Numbered from the stretch's first letter, positions 1 through 10,180 are shown. The stretch is 64,000 nucleotides of DNA from JBCCTX01 sp965263105 (GCA_965263105.1 CBDHGL010000006.1:310001-374000), one strand, 5' to 3'. Notes: generated by a model not told the origin, from the letters alone. Numbers and translations: made by a program.

Positions 1-1178
1 TATCTATCCACGTCGTGCTGAAGTTCCGAGTTGAGGTTTACACGGTGTGGGCGTGGTCCTACTACACTCATATCTCCTAATAAAACATTGATAAACTGTG
101 GAAGCTCATCCAGGTCTTTCTTTCTGAGGATCTTTCCCACACGCGTCACCCTTGGATCATCCTTGGTAGTGGACTTGGAACCATTCTTAGGATCCTCACA
201 CATATCCGTATACATGGTGCGAAATTTAAAACAGGTAAACTCTTTTCCCCCAAGCCCTTTTCTCACAGGTTTGTAGAAAACAGGTCCTTTAGAATTAAGC
301 TTAATCAAGGCTGCAATGGTCAACAACACTGGCGATAGTAACAGTAAGACTGTTCCCGCGAATAGGATGTCAAATATCCGCTTTAGGAAATAATTGTGAG
401 AAAGATCCAGGGGAACCTGGTGCATTTCAATTACGGACATACCATCTATCTGAACAGCAGCTTGGTTAGTTCCAAAGGTAGGCTGCACTACATCAGGTAT
501 CACATTGACTCGAATCCCATTGAAGTCAGCTGTCTCAATTGCATACTGAATCTGCTTTTCCTTAGTGGATGGCATCGTGATGACTATTTCATCGATTGCA
601 GAAGTCTCCAGGACTTTAGGTAAGTCATTGATATTACCCAGAACATTGATTCCATTGCTTTGGACCTTATCGTCTAAGAAGCCCACAACTTCATAGCCTA
701 AGTGTCTATTTTTTTGTGTGAAATTAAATACCTGCTTGCCCTTTTCTTCTGCCCCTAAAATTAGTACGCGTGAGGTGGAGCGGTTTCTCCTGGCCAAACT
801 AAAGTAGTTGGAGGAAAATAAGAAGAAGAGAAAACTCATAGCGGAAAACAACAGGGTAGTTCCGAAGATCATGGTTCGGGAGTACTCATCTTCACCAAAC
901 AAAAGTAAAAGAGGAGAAACGATACCCAACAACAAAAAACAATTTAATACGTGATCTTTAATCCGCTTCTGGATCTTATATCGTAAATACAACTCTTGAG
1001 GACCATTAATGAATACGATGGCCATCCAACTCACGTTGAATAGGGCAATAAGCATTAAATATCCGGGACGTATCACTTCCCCATATTTGAAGAAGGAAAC
1101 TGTGAAAAAGGCTAAATTCAGGAGAAGCAATTCAGCGAGGAAATAGGTAAATAAAACGCCTTGCTTTTTGACTTTCAT
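1..1178 (-). CDS. Polyprenyl-phosphate sugar phosphotransferase (WcaJ/WbaP type), 3' end missing
   Basis: Reading the reverse strand from the ATG at 1178 gives an open frame of 392 codons that leaves the window at base 1, so the C-terminus is missing. The N-terminal ~120 residues are hydrophobic and form several membrane segments. A Rossmann-like CoA_binding_3 segment follows (about residues 130-250, starting near SRVLILGAEEKG). The bacterial sugar transferase domain begins near residue 265 (LKRIFDILFAG) and contains the family signatures FKFRTM, RKKDLDELPQ and GDMSVVGPRP. The family transfers a sugar-1-phosphate from a nucleotide sugar to undecaprenyl phosphate at the inner membrane, the first step of exopolysaccharide or O-unit synthesis. 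Family call is firm; the sugar cannot be told. An exopolysaccharide cluster probably continues to the left. Confidence 0.9.
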   Translation of the reverse strand, partial: MKVKKQGVLFTYFLAELLLLNLAFFTVSFFKYGEVIRPGYLMLIALFNVSWMAIVFINGPQELYLRYKIQKRIKDHVLNCFLLLGIVSPLLLLFGEDEYSRTMIFGTTLLFSAMSFLFFLFSSNYFSLARRNRSTSRVLILGAEEKGKQVFNFTQKNRHLGYEVVGFLDDKVQSNGINVLGNINDLPKVLETSAIDEIVITMPSTKEKQIQYAIETADFNGIRVNVIPDVVQPTFGTNQAAVQIDGMSVIEMHQVPLDLSHNYFLKRIFDILFAGTVLLLLSPVLLTIAALIKLNSKGPVFYKPVRKGLGGKEFTCFKFRTMYTDMCEDPKNGSKSTTKDDPRVTRVGKILRKKDLDELPQFINVLLGDMSVVGPRPHRVNLNSELQHDVDR

Positions 1179-2455
1179 TTTTTCTTACTTGTGGCTAATT
1201 ACTTGAAATAGTTGTTCTAAGGTTAAAGTCTTTCCCAAAACGAATGTGCTACTACTAGAAGAAATTGGAAAAGATCGTTTTGTTGTCCTCAACAGATTGG
1301 GATAAATACTTCCCTCTGTTGCAATGAGTAAGCGACAGCTTTAATTTCTTACTACGTAAATCTATATTATTTACCCAGTAGAAATTCAACAGAATTCACG
1401 AATTGCTAAAAAATCCATGGAAACGGTAAAAAATCTTACATAGAATACCATAAATCAAATTAATCGCTCTATGAAAGACCTCTTTCCCATTAAACTCTGC
1501 TAGGAATCCAACATACTCGGGAGGCAGAATATGTGTTAAGAAGTAGGGATTGGGGAAAATATAGGTGAATCGAGTTTCCCGATCGTTTGGAAGGATGAAC
1601 CTCCCTGCTGAGGTGGTAAAAACTAAAATTTTTCATGTGCGGCTAATATTAATGCAATTACTATAGTGATGTGTGCTTCATTTATTAAGACGATTGACTC
1701 GAAGAAAGTCATTGTCTATTTTCAATCTGATGCAAATATAAATGATGATATTTTAATTCGCAAATTAAATTAAACGAATTTCGTTTAATGCGCGCGCAAT
1801 TGCTTGATTCCTCAAGTCCTGATTTCCCAGTAAAGTGATTCAACCATTCAGAACGATTATTTCCCTGATCAGGCAGGACAAGTAGAAAGTAGAGACCTCA
1901 ACTAAGTACAAGGACGCTTTCTTCTCGTTAAATTAGCAGGTGTGATTAGGTTGATCAAACGTCGGGTCCTAAAGTATGTAGCTGTTATGAAAGCACCTTT
2001 AACATGTTCTTTGCTGGTGAAGTACCTAAAAAACCAACAATAAGGAAACCTTATTGTTAGAAATTTTTCAGGTCCAGGTAAAAGGGTAATCAATGGATAT
2101 GGTAGTAAAAATTGTAAATTGAAATTACATTTTTTGACGACACGATATTCCCTATTCTTTATTAGCGCGAAACCAGGTTTTTTTTCAGAAAAAGGCCTGG
2201 TTTTTGAGGAACCTGCAGAACTGTAATGCTGAAATATTCAAATAAAATATATAGTAGGTAATATAATTGATATTTTTACATATTTTATTGAACATATATA
2301 TTTTAATTTGGTTTTCTATTAGGTTGAATATTTCCATACCTGGCGAAATGCAATAATATACTATCCATTTCGCTATTATAGGATAGCTAAAAGCCAAATG
2401 AAAATGGGCCTGAATAAAATATTCAATAAAGAAACTGGGAAAAGTACTGCTGTAT
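1179..2455. other. AT-rich intergenic region with hairpins and a possible gene remnant
   Basis: No convincing intact gene is visible in this 1.28 kb gap. On the minus strand, a 29-codon frame starting with ATG at 1712 ends at 1623, and a different frame is open without a start codon from 1632 to 1396. The translation looks protein-like, so a frameshifted small gene upstream of the sugar transferase is possible but unproven. Inverted repeats: attaaacga at 1769-1777 with its complement at 1781-1789, aacaataagg at 2036-2045 with its complement at 2049-2058, and the hairpin at 2170-2203. The last 250 bases before the next gene are very AT-rich and probably hold its promoter. Confidence 0.4.
2170..2203. 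terminator. Terminator-like hairpin
   Basis: The arms aaaccagg (2170-2177) and cctggttt (2196-2203) are perfect complements. The interior T-run and A-run can extend the stem, and a T-run follows on the plus strand. It lies alone in the intergenic gap upstream of the giant secreted protein. It could end plus-strand read-through or belong to a lost gene. Judged by structure only. Confidence 0.35.
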
Positions 2456-5400
2456 ATGTCTGGTATTGTGAGCGTTCGGAATAATGTCAACTTGCTAAAA
2501 AAAGTCCTCCTTTTATTGGTAGGAACGGGGTTTTTAGTTGCCTATGTCCCTCATATTTTGCCTCCATTTGGATTAGATTCTGTGGAGGCTATTGGTCCCT
2601 ATTTGAACAACAACTTCCCCCCCAATAGACCAAGTGGAAATGCCAATTTCGCTACAGAAATTGCTTATCCCGACCTATCATTTAACAGTCCTGTAAATTT
2701 ACGGAAGGATACTATAAACAACCGTATTTATATTGCTGAAAAAAGAGGGAAAGTTGTCTCTTTTGAAGACGTACCGGGTGTGAATTCCACTACTACCGTA
2801 TTAGATATTGAAGTTAATACTACTCAAGGAACAGGGACCAATGGTTTGACGGGTTTTATACTCCATCCAGAATTTGGTAAACCTGGCTCCTCTAATAGGG
2901 GATATTTTTATGTGTATTATCGTCATACACCTGATACTGCCCTCAGACACATTGATACGATTGCATACAGGAGATTGGTAAGGTACAATATCCCTGATGG
3001 TTCTAATGTCGCTGACCCCAATTCAGCCACTGTTTTAATCAATCAATTCGCTAGAAGTCATATCCATGGGGGCGGAGGGATGTTTTTTGGCCCAGATGGA
3101 TTCCTTTACCTGGGCTTGGGGGATGAGGGACTATGTTGTGAACAAAACTCCACTCAGCGCTATGATCAATGGCTCTTTGGAGGAGTCCTTAGAATAGATG
3201 TAGATCAGGATCCCAACAGGAGCCATCCTATCCGCAGGCAACCTATCTCTAATGGGGTTATCCCGGCTGGCTGGCCCATTTCTTTCACAGCCAATTATTA
3301 CATTCCTAATGACAACCCTTGGATTGATGAAAATGGGGCTTATTTAGAAGAATTCTTTGCCATTGGGATTCGCCATGCCTATTCCATTAAGTATGATCCC
3401 GATAGAGGAGAAATCTGGGAGGGAGACATTGGGGAACTTACTTTTGAAGAAATCAATAAAATTGAAAAAGGAGCCAATTACGAATGGCCTTTTCTGGAAG
3501 CCGGCAAGGTCCATCTTACGACCCTCTCTTATGAGCCAAATAACCTCGAAGATGTATTGGGAACCCGTAAAGGGCCGATTGTTTCCTTAGATAGAAACAC
3601 TTCCAATGGAGTGATCGCCGGGGGCGTATATAGAGGAGATTTGTTCCCTAGTCTTGTGGGAAAGTTCTTATTTGCTGATCATGCCCAGGGCACTATATAC
3701 ATCATAGATGCGGAAGAACAAGGACCTATTACGCAAGACGATATTACGCTTGTTGCGTCCATCCCAGGATCTTATGGTAACGCGGGTATCTCCAACTTTA
3801 CCTTTATGCCAGATGGGGAGATCTATATCACCAAAATGAATGGAAATGGCGCAGATGGAGGAAGAATTTATAAATTGATTACCCAAGGTACTCCCAATCC
3901 AGAGCCTCCAGCCTTATTGTCTCAGACTGGAGCATTTTCGAACTTAGCGACTCTCACCCCTTCTGCTGGGCTGATTCCTTACGAAACGCAGGCTCAACTA
4001 TATTCCGACGACGCTTTAAAGAAAAGGTGGATTGCGATTCCCAATGATGGGACACCCGACTCACCTGATGAACAAATTGTATTTTCTGCGGACAGTGTGT
4101 GGTCTTTCCCAGAAGGGACTGTGTTTATCAAGCATTTTGAACTTCCTTTGGATGCCAATAACCCTAGTTTGACTACCCGCCTGGAAACGCGCTTTACGGT
4201 TTTAGGCCCTAATAAGGAATACTATTCAGTGACCTACCGATGGAATGAAGCTCAAACTGATGCAAATTTGCTCACAACCAGTGAAACAAGAGATATTTCC
4301 GTACTAGATGAAGAAGGCAAGTCTTATGTACAAACCTGGACTTTCCCGAGTCGAATCAATTGCTTTAGTTGTCATACCTCTAATACAGGTGGGGTACTGG
4401 GATTCAACCCTCAGCAACTTAATGGGGAAATGTTGTATCCCTCTACGGGTATTGTAGCCAACCAATTGGAGACCTTAAATCATTTGGACTTATTCCACGA
4501 AGACATTGGAGATCACGAGCAGTATTTTAAATCCAATGCCCTATCCGATCCCAATGCGACACTTGAGAAAAAAATCCGATCCTACCTGGATGGAAACTGC
4601 TCAAGTTGTCATCAGCCCAATGGCGTAGAAGGGGCCTTTGATGCAAGAATTGCTACTCCATTGTCAGAGCAAAAAATCATCGGTGCCGTTTCAGAAGGTC
4701 CCAATTCAACCCATCCCTTTGTCGTAGCTCCTGGAAACACCCAGGAATCAGGCATGTGGGTACGGGATCAAAGCCTTACGAATAATCTGATGCCTCCCAT
4801 TGGGAGAAATCGGGTAGATGAGCCCTACATTACGGCCCTTACCGAATGGGTGAATGGTTTGGCCCCTACACAGGCCACACATTATGAAGTGGGGGAAGTG
4901 GGACAAGCATCTGTAGGTAGCGATTGGAAGACAATCAACCTCCAAAGAGTCTACACAGATCCTGTTCTTATTGCTGGAGCGGTAAGCAACGGAGAAATGG
5001 ATCCCCTGGTAGTTCGTATTCAAAATCTTAACTCGAACACTTTTCAAATCCGACTGCAGGAATGGGATTGTGAAGATGGGACTCATGTAGAAGAACAAGT
5101 TGCCTACTGGGTTATGGAAGCAGGGGTTCATGAATTACCCAATGGAAAAAAACTCATCGCTGGGAACCAGTCCAGCGTAGGGAGTACCCTATCGGGTGTT
5201 AGCTTTTCTGAAGCCTTTGGCACTGCCCCTTTATTATTTACTCAGCTTTCCAGCTATGCGGAGTCTGATGCTGCCCTGAGTCAGTTTGACCCCTCTTCTC
5301 TCACCAATGAAGGATTTTCTGTCCGTATCGTTGAGAAAGAAGGAGGAGGGACCCATGCTGCAGAACAGGTATCATGGATTGCTTTGGAGGAGGGAAGAAA

Positions 5401-8400
5401 TAATAGGACCTTTGGTTTTGAAGCCAGTACCCTTATAGGGGTAGGTTCTTCGAACTATGTCCTCACCCACCAACAGAGTTACAGTGGGAACCCACTTATT
5501 TTTGCCTCTCAAGCCTCTACCAATGAGTCGGATCCGGCTTCTTTCCGGTACATGGGAACTAATCAAACTGATCGCAAAACCACTATTTTCCTCCAAGAAG
5601 AAGTCTGCGGTGATGGGGAAAACACGCATAGCGGAGAATCTATACACTATTTCCTTTTTGAAAGACCTGCTAAATTCTATAGCCTAAGAGATCCTGCCAC
5701 TAATCAAGCTCCTGTGGCTGCCATTGCCAACAGTTCCCAGGGAGGTATGGAGCCGATCTCTATCGATTTCGACGGAAGTGCCAGTTTTGATCCTGACAAT
5801 GACCCGATCACCTATCAGTGGAATTTTGGAGATGGAAGTACAAGTACAGAGTTACTCCTTAGTCATTTGTATGATGAGCCTGGAGAATACACAGTTACCC
5901 TGACTGTAACGGATATTTTGGGACTCTCCCATACAGATTCGGTCCTAATTTCCATCACACCCAATACGGATTTCACCCCTCCGACAATTCCTGCCAATCT
6001 TACCGCTGGGGAGATTACTCAAAGCAGTATCAATCTGCTCTGGGATCCCTCTACAGACTCTGAGAGTGGGGTAGCGGGATATTATGTGTATCAAAACACC
6101 CTCAATAACCAGGTAGGAAATGTAACGACCCCTGGAATGCTCGTCGAAGACCTCGCCTCCTCCACAGAGTATCTGTTTTGGGTGGTGGCTTACGACGTCG
6201 CAGGTAACCTATCTGATCCTGCAGGACCTCTATCAGTAGTAACAAAAGATGGTGCCCCAGAAGCATGTAGCGATGTGGTCAACCTCGCTCTGGGAAAATC
6301 TGCCTCCCAGTCTACCGTTTATGGATTTGGTATAGCCTCTGTGGCTGTAGATGGGGACAAAGATGGAACTCGTGGTCCCTGGGAGAATGCCTCTATAGCT
6401 CATACTACTCAGGAGAATAGACCCTGGTGGCAGGTGGACCTAGATACCTTGGCGAGGATTACCCAAATCAGGCTTTACAACCGAACAGACTGTTGCAAAA
6501 ACCGTCTTCGGGATTTTTACCTACTTTTCTCAGACGAACCCTTTGATGCAGAGGCAACTTTGGATGAGCTATTAGTAGACCCCAATGTTTCGGTTGTGCC
6601 TCAGGTAGCTGCAGTAGGGGATTCTCTCTACTTGGAGGTAGATGAAGCCGCCAGATATGTTCGCCTTCAGATCTCCTTTACTACCCTCTTGCATTTCGCC
6701 GAAATTGAAATATATGGCTGCAATAGTGGTACCTGCCTCAATCCTCCCTCTGTAACAGTTACTCCCTCTGACGCCCAATCTTGTGGAGGAACAGGAAGCG
6801 TAGACTTGATCGCAACTCCTAGTGGTGGCACCTGGACCGTACGTGATGCCTTGGGGAACAAAGTTCCAGATGTAAGCGAGTTAGAACCCGGTTTCTACTC
6901 CTGGCAGTATGCCTTTTTTGCCTGTACAGAACAGGGGAGCTTTACCATAGATGGACCAGAAGAGCCAGTGGTTACCATTGATCCTGCCGGGCCCTTTACC
7001 AATGATCAGCCTGTGCAAACCCTTACAGCTAGTCCTGAAGGAGGAACCTGGGGAGGTGCAGCTAATTCTCAAGGGCAGTTTGACCCCGGGATGGGAGAAG
7101 GTAATTATGAAGTATACTATACCTTTACCAATACCAACAGTTGTTCCGTAACAGATACCTTGAATATACTGGTTACCTTGTTGGAGGACCAGGAAGCTCC
7201 GTCTACCCCGACAAATTTCACGGTTACCGATTCAGGCTTTACCTATATCACCCTGAGTTGGGATCCTTCTACAGATAATGTCGGCGTAGCTGGGTATTAT
7301 ATCTATCTCGATGGAAACAATTCACCTCATGATACCATAACGGTAGGAACCACTGCAACCCTTAACGACTTGAATTCTGGAACCCTATATCAGGTTGCCA
7401 TAAGTGCCTTTGACCAATCAGGTAATATCTCCTTACAATCCCAAGGAATTAATGTAACAACCCTTTCTTGCAATGTGCAAATCACGGAGACCACTTCAGA
7501 GATGGAATCGGGATGTGAAACAGGAGATGCTTCTATCACAATCAAGGCCAATGGTGATAGTCTGGAGTACAGTATCGATGGAGGGCAAAGCTATCAACAG
7601 CTAAATGTCTTCGAAGGGTTAGGAGCCGGAACCTATCAGATATTCGTTCGGGAGGCTAACCAAAGCGACTGTTTGGATTCTACTCAAGTTACTATAGATG
7701 AGTCTGCCAAACCTCAGATCATTTCGACCAACAACTCTACAGATCCCACTGCTTGTGGTGCTGAAGATGGATCAATCGTCATCTTTGCAGACGGAAGTAA
7801 CTTAGAATATAGCATAGATGGAGGAGGTAGTTACCAGGTATCCAATATCTTTGCTGGCCTGGGAGGAGGCTTATATCCCCTTGCTGTGAGAGACACCGCC
7901 AATCCTTCCTGTATCGCACGAGACACGGTTACCTTTATTGTACCCTCCCTACCTGAGATTGTCGCCGTAAACCTCCTGAACCCCAGTGCCTGCGATCCCT
8001 TCTCAGGATCCATATCTTTGGAAATGTTGGGAATCAACCTAGAATATAGTTTTGACGATGGAGTTAGCTACCAGGCAGTCCCTATGATGGAAAATCTTGG
8101 GGCAGGTAGTTATTCGATACGCGTGCGCGAAATAGGGTACACAGATTGTTTTGTAGATACGACAGTATCCCTAGAGGAAGGCCCAGGTCCTTCTATATCT
8201 TTTATTGATATAATCGGATCTTCCGGCTGTACAGAAGGTGATGGAATTTTATCTATCCAGGCTGCAGGAGATAACCTGGTCTACAGTATTGATGGGGGAA
8301 CAAGTTTCCAGGATTCGGCGACTTTTACAGGCCTATCTCAAGGAACTTATTTTGTCGTTGTTCAAGATCAGGATAACTCAAGCTGCTCTTCCTCCGATAC

Positions 8401-9874
8401 AGCAATTGTAACTGGGGTTGGTGCTCCGATTATTGACTCTCTTGATGTGATAGAACCGATGGACTGTGGAGAGGTTCGGGGTTCTATTACCGTTTTTGCC
8501 TCCGGTGAAAGCCTCGAATACAGTATCGATGAGGGACAGACTTATCAGGCGGCTCCTGTATTTAGTGGTTTACTGGGCGAAAGCTTCACGGTCTATGTTC
8601 GTGAGGTGGCAAATCCCACCTGTGTCTCTACGAGCATAGTCAACTTTTCAGCCCTTTTGGCTCCGCAGATTAGTTCGATAAACACAGCAGATCCTTCTGA
8701 CTGTGGCATAGAAGATGGATCCATTACGGTATTTGCTGAGGGAGAGAATCTCCGTTATAGTATAGATGGAGGAACCACCTTCCAAACCTCCAATCGCTTT
8801 GGCGATTTGACAGGAGGGGCCTATGAATTGGTCATCACTTCTGCAGACAACCCTACTTGTTCCACCTCAGATCGGGTAACCCTCAGCGCACCTTTCGCTC
8901 CTGAAATAACTGGAATTAAGATCATCAATCCCTCCGGTTGTGGACTGACAGACGGATCTATTTCTATTGAAGCCAGCGGAGAAGGACTGGAATACAGTAT
9001 CGATGGAGGGGAGACTTTCCAGAGTTCCTCCAGTTATGCCGATTTAGCCGAAGGCACCTATCAAATCGTCGTGAAAGATTCCAAAGATCAACCCTGTATT
9101 ACTACGGAGGTTGCCATTCTCCAGTCTCCAGTGGTGCCCGTCATCAATGAGGTACTTACTCAAGATCCTGACTGTGGGGAATCTAACGGCTCTATTCAAG
9201 TAACTGCTACAGGGAATGCCTTGGAATATAGTATTGATGGTGGAACCACCTATCAAATTACCAGTTTGTTTGAAAACCTGACTAGAGGAACTTACGACGT
9301 TACTATCCGTGAGGTAAATACACAAAACTGTGATGTATCGGAATCCATAGACCTAGTTTCACCCGATGTTCCGACTATAAATGGAATTACGTCTTCTGAT
9401 GTGACTAATTGCACCGGAGCCAATGGGGTCATAGAAATAAACGCAACAGGTGAAAGTCTCCAGTATAGTATAGACGGAGGTACCTTCTATCATGATACAA
9501 ATCGGTTTGAAAACCTCGGCGTTGGAACCTACTTCATCTTTATCCGAGAAGGGGAAAACAGCAATTGTGTTGCCAGTCAGACCGTAGAAATTGCTAAGCC
9601 TGGTGATTGCAGTTCTATCGGAGAGGGGCAAGTGACGGTAGCTGTTCAGCCGAACCCCTTCAATGGCAGTTTCAAGATGACTGTTTTAGGAGAAATCTCT
9701 GAAGATGCCTGGATTCAGATATCCAATCCACTTGGACAAGTTCTCTATGTGAAAGACCTCAATGGAAGTAATACCCTGGATCTCGGAGAAGAGTTGACAG
9801 AGGGTGTGTACTGGCTTACGCTACGGAGCGGCCTTCATATAGAAATCGTTAAAATCCTCAAAACCGATGAATAA
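2456..9874 (+). CDS. Giant T9SS-secreted PQQ sugar dehydrogenase-cytochrome fusion with SprB-like repeats
   Basis: A 2472-residue multidomain exported protein. After an N-terminal hydrophobic segment (about 12-32), residues ~60-490 form a GSDH/sorbosone dehydrogenase-type beta-propeller (HGGGGMFFGPDGFLYLGLGD near residue 205; GIRHAYSIKYDP; GDIGELTFEEIN). Residues ~500-790 resemble di-haem c-type cytochromes of the SO_2930 type, with haem sites CFSCH (C636-H640) and CSSCH (C715-H719). Then come three H-type-lectin-like repeats (~800-1075), a PKD domain (~1083-1168), FN3 (~1174-1265), a discoidin/F5-8-type domain (~1275-1425), a second FN3 (~1580-1672), nine SprB-like repeats of ~78 residues each carrying a YSIDGG-like core (~1672-2385), and a T9SS type A C-terminal domain (~2392-2472). 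Inference: a cell-surface or released quinohaemoprotein that oxidises sugars and passes electrons to its own haems. The sugar is unknown. Confidence 0.85.
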   Translation: MSGIVSVRNNVNLLKKVLLLLVGTGFLVAYVPHILPPFGLDSVEAIGPYLNNNFPPNRPSGNANFATEIAYPDLSFNSPVNLRKDTINNRIYIAEKRGKVVSFEDVPGVNSTTTVLDIEVNTTQGTGTNGLTGFILHPEFGKPGSSNRGYFYVYYRHTPDTALRHIDTIAYRRLVRYNIPDGSNVADPNSATVLINQFARSHIHGGGGMFFGPDGFLYLGLGDEGLCCEQNSTQRYDQWLFGGVLRIDVDQDPNRSHPIRRQPISNGVIPAGWPISFTANYYIPNDNPWIDENGAYLEEFFAIGIRHAYSIKYDPDRGEIWEGDIGELTFEEINKIEKGANYEWPFLEAGKVHLTTLSYEPNNLEDVLGTRKGPIVSLDRNTSNGVIAGGVYRGDLFPSLVGKFLFADHAQGTIYIIDAEEQGPITQDDITLVASIPGSYGNAGISNFTFMPDGEIYITKMNGNGADGGRIYKLITQGTPNPEPPALLSQTGAFSNLATLTPSAGLIPYETQAQLYSDDALKKRWIAIPNDGTPDSPDEQIVFSADSVWSFPEGTVFIKHFELPLDANNPSLTTRLETRFTVLGPNKEYYSVTYRWNEAQTDANLLTTSETRDISVLDEEGKSYVQTWTFPSRINCFSCHTSNTGGVLGFNPQQLNGEMLYPSTGIVANQLETLNHLDLFHEDIGDHEQYFKSNALSDPNATLEKKIRSYLDGNCSSCHQPNGVEGAFDARIATPLSEQKIIGAVSEGPNSTHPFVVAPGNTQESGMWVRDQSLTNNLMPPIGRNRVDEPYITALTEWVNGLAPTQATHYEVGEVGQASVGSDWKTINLQRVYTDPVLIAGAVSNGEMDPLVVRIQNLNSNTFQIRLQEWDCEDGTHVEEQVAYWVMEAGVHELPNGKKLIAGNQSSVGSTLSGVSFSEAFGTAPLLFTQLSSYAESDAALSQFDPSSLTNEGFSVRIVEKEGGGTHAAEQVSWIALEEGRNNRTFGFEASTLIGVGSSNYVLTHQQSYSGNPLIFASQASTNESDPASFRYMGTNQTDRKTTIFLQEEVCGDGENTHSGESIHYFLFERPAKFYSLRDPATNQAPVAAIANSSQGGMEPISIDFDGSASFDPDNDPITYQWNFGDGSTSTELLLSHLYDEPGEYTVTLTVTDILGLSHTDSVLISITPNTDFTPPTIPANLTAGEITQSSINLLWDPSTDSESGVAGYYVYQNTLNNQVGNVTTPGMLVEDLASSTEYLFWVVAYDVAGNLSDPAGPLSVVTKDGAPEACSDVVNLALGKSASQSTVYGFGIASVAVDGDKDGTRGPWENASIAHTTQENRPWWQVDLDTLARITQIRLYNRTDCCKNRLRDFYLLFSDEPFDAEATLDELLVDPNVSVVPQVAAVGDSLYLEVDEAARYVRLQISFTTLLHFAEIEIYGCNSGTCLNPPSVTVTPSDAQSCGGTGSVDLIATPSGGTWTVRDALGNKVPDVSELEPGFYSWQYAFFACTEQGSFTIDGPEEPVVTIDPAGPFTNDQPVQTLTASPEGGTWGGAANSQGQFDPGMGEGNYEVYYTFTNTNSCSVTDTLNILVTLLEDQEAPSTPTNFTVTDSGFTYITLSWDPSTDNVGVAGYYIYLDGNNSPHDTITVGTTATLNDLNSGTLYQVAISAFDQSGNISLQSQGINVTTLSCNVQITETTSEMESGCETGDASITIKANGDSLEYSIDGGQSYQQLNVFEGLGAGTYQIFVREANQSDCLDSTQVTIDESAKPQIISTNNSTDPTACGAEDGSIVIFADGSNLEYSIDGGGSYQVSNIFAGLGGGLYPLAVRDTANPSCIARDTVTFIVPSLPEIVAVNLLNPSACDPFSGSISLEMLGINLEYSFDDGVSYQAVPMMENLGAGSYSIRVREIGYTDCFVDTTVSLEEGPGPSISFIDIIGSSGCTEGDGILSIQAAGDNLVYSIDGGTSFQDSATFTGLSQGTYFVVVQDQDNSSCSSSDTAIVTGVGAPIIDSLDVIEPMDCGEVRGSITVFASGESLEYSIDEGQTYQAAPVFSGLLGESFTVYVREVANPTCVSTSIVNFSALLAPQISSINTADPSDCGIEDGSITVFAEGENLRYSIDGGTTFQTSNRFGDLTGGAYELVITSADNPTCSTSDRVTLSAPFAPEITGIKIINPSGCGLTDGSISIEASGEGLEYSIDGGETFQSSSSYADLAEGTYQIVVKDSKDQPCITTEVAILQSPVVPVINEVLTQDPDCGESNGSIQVTATGNALEYSIDGGTTYQITSLFENLTRGTYDVTIREVNTQNCDVSESIDLVSPDVPTINGITSSDVTNCTGANGVIEINATGESLQYSIDGGTFYHDTNRFENLGVGTYFIFIREGENSNCVASQTVEIAKPGDCSSIGEGQVTVAVQPNPFNGSFKMTVLGEISEDAWIQISNPLGQVLYVKDLNGSNTLDLGEELTEGVYWLTLRSGLHIEIVKILKTDE

Positions 9875-9888
9875 ACCTTTTGAGGATT
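9853..9888. terminator. Hairpin overlapping the stop codon of the giant gene
   Basis: A perfect 11-bp inverted repeat, aatcctcaaaa (9853-9863) and ttttgaggatt (9878-9888), spans the stop codon at 9872-9874. Its position suggests a transcription terminator or mRNA 3' stabiliser. There is no clear T-run after it. Confidence 0.4.
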
Positions 9889-9894
9889 AGAGGA

Positions 9895-9978
9895 CTAGGT
9901 TTGAAATTCTCTGATGGTTTTGATTAAGGCATGAACTGCTAGAAAGGCAGCTATAGAGAGGAAAAGAATAACTTTCAT
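9895..9978 (-). CDS. Possible 27-residue single-pass membrane peptide
   Basis: A short minus-strand ORF with ATG at 9976-9978. It starts MKVILFLSIAAFLAVHALI, so nearly the whole first part is one hydrophobic helix, followed by a short charged tail. It lies downstream of a second tiny membrane ORF (10034-10180) on the same strand, which could form a pair. No family recognised. The short length means chance cannot be excluded; the paired arrangement and the helix-plus-tail design are the only support. Confidence 0.3.
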   Translation of the reverse strand: MKVILFLSIAAFLAVHALIKTIREFQT

Positions 9979-10033
9979 TGTTTGCTGTTTTTGTTATGTG
10001 GAGAAGAATGTAAAAGGAAAGCTTTGACTGAGG

Positions 10034-10180
10034 CTATCCTTGTGTAGGAGTCTGAACCAAATGGTTATAGGCTTCCCCCAACCCCATCTGTTCAATATCC
10101 CTGTGGAAATCCCGGGTATTTTTGCCGAGTACCACTGTGAGCAAGAAGAAGGCTACAAGAAGAACTATAATGAATGTCAT
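10034..10180 (-). CDS. Possible 48-residue single-pass membrane protein
   Basis: A minus-strand ORF with ATG at 10178-10180. The first ~19 residues (MTFIIVLLVAFFLLTVVLG) form one strongly hydrophobic helix, and a polar tail of ~29 residues follows. This is the layout of small accessory membrane subunits, but no family is recognised. It lies 55 bases upstream of the 27-residue membrane ORF on the same strand and downstream of the DUF3078 gene, so the three could share a transcript. The coding status is uncertain. Confidence 0.4.
   Translation of the reverse strand: MTFIIVLLVAFFLLTVVLGKNTRDFHRDIEQMGLGEAYNHLVQTPTQG

Noticed and set aside
1902..2093. 63-codon minus-strand ORF in the first intergenic gap
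   Set aside because: No motif, no neighbour context, and a perfect hairpin (2036-2058) lies inside it.
2185..2490. 101-codon minus-strand ORF overlapping the start of the giant gene
   Set aside because: AT-rich, Ile/Phe/Tyr-rich translation and overlap with a strong gene suggest chance.
4748..5131. Antisense ORF of 127 codons inside the giant secreted protein
   Set aside because: It lies opposite a well-supported domain and has no recognisable motif; it is a shadow of the real frame.
7470..9610. Tandem nucleotide repeats in the 3' part of the giant gene, considered as a CRISPR or satellite array
   Set aside because: The period (~234 bases) and the conserved YSIDGG-like core show these are coding SprB-like protein repeats.
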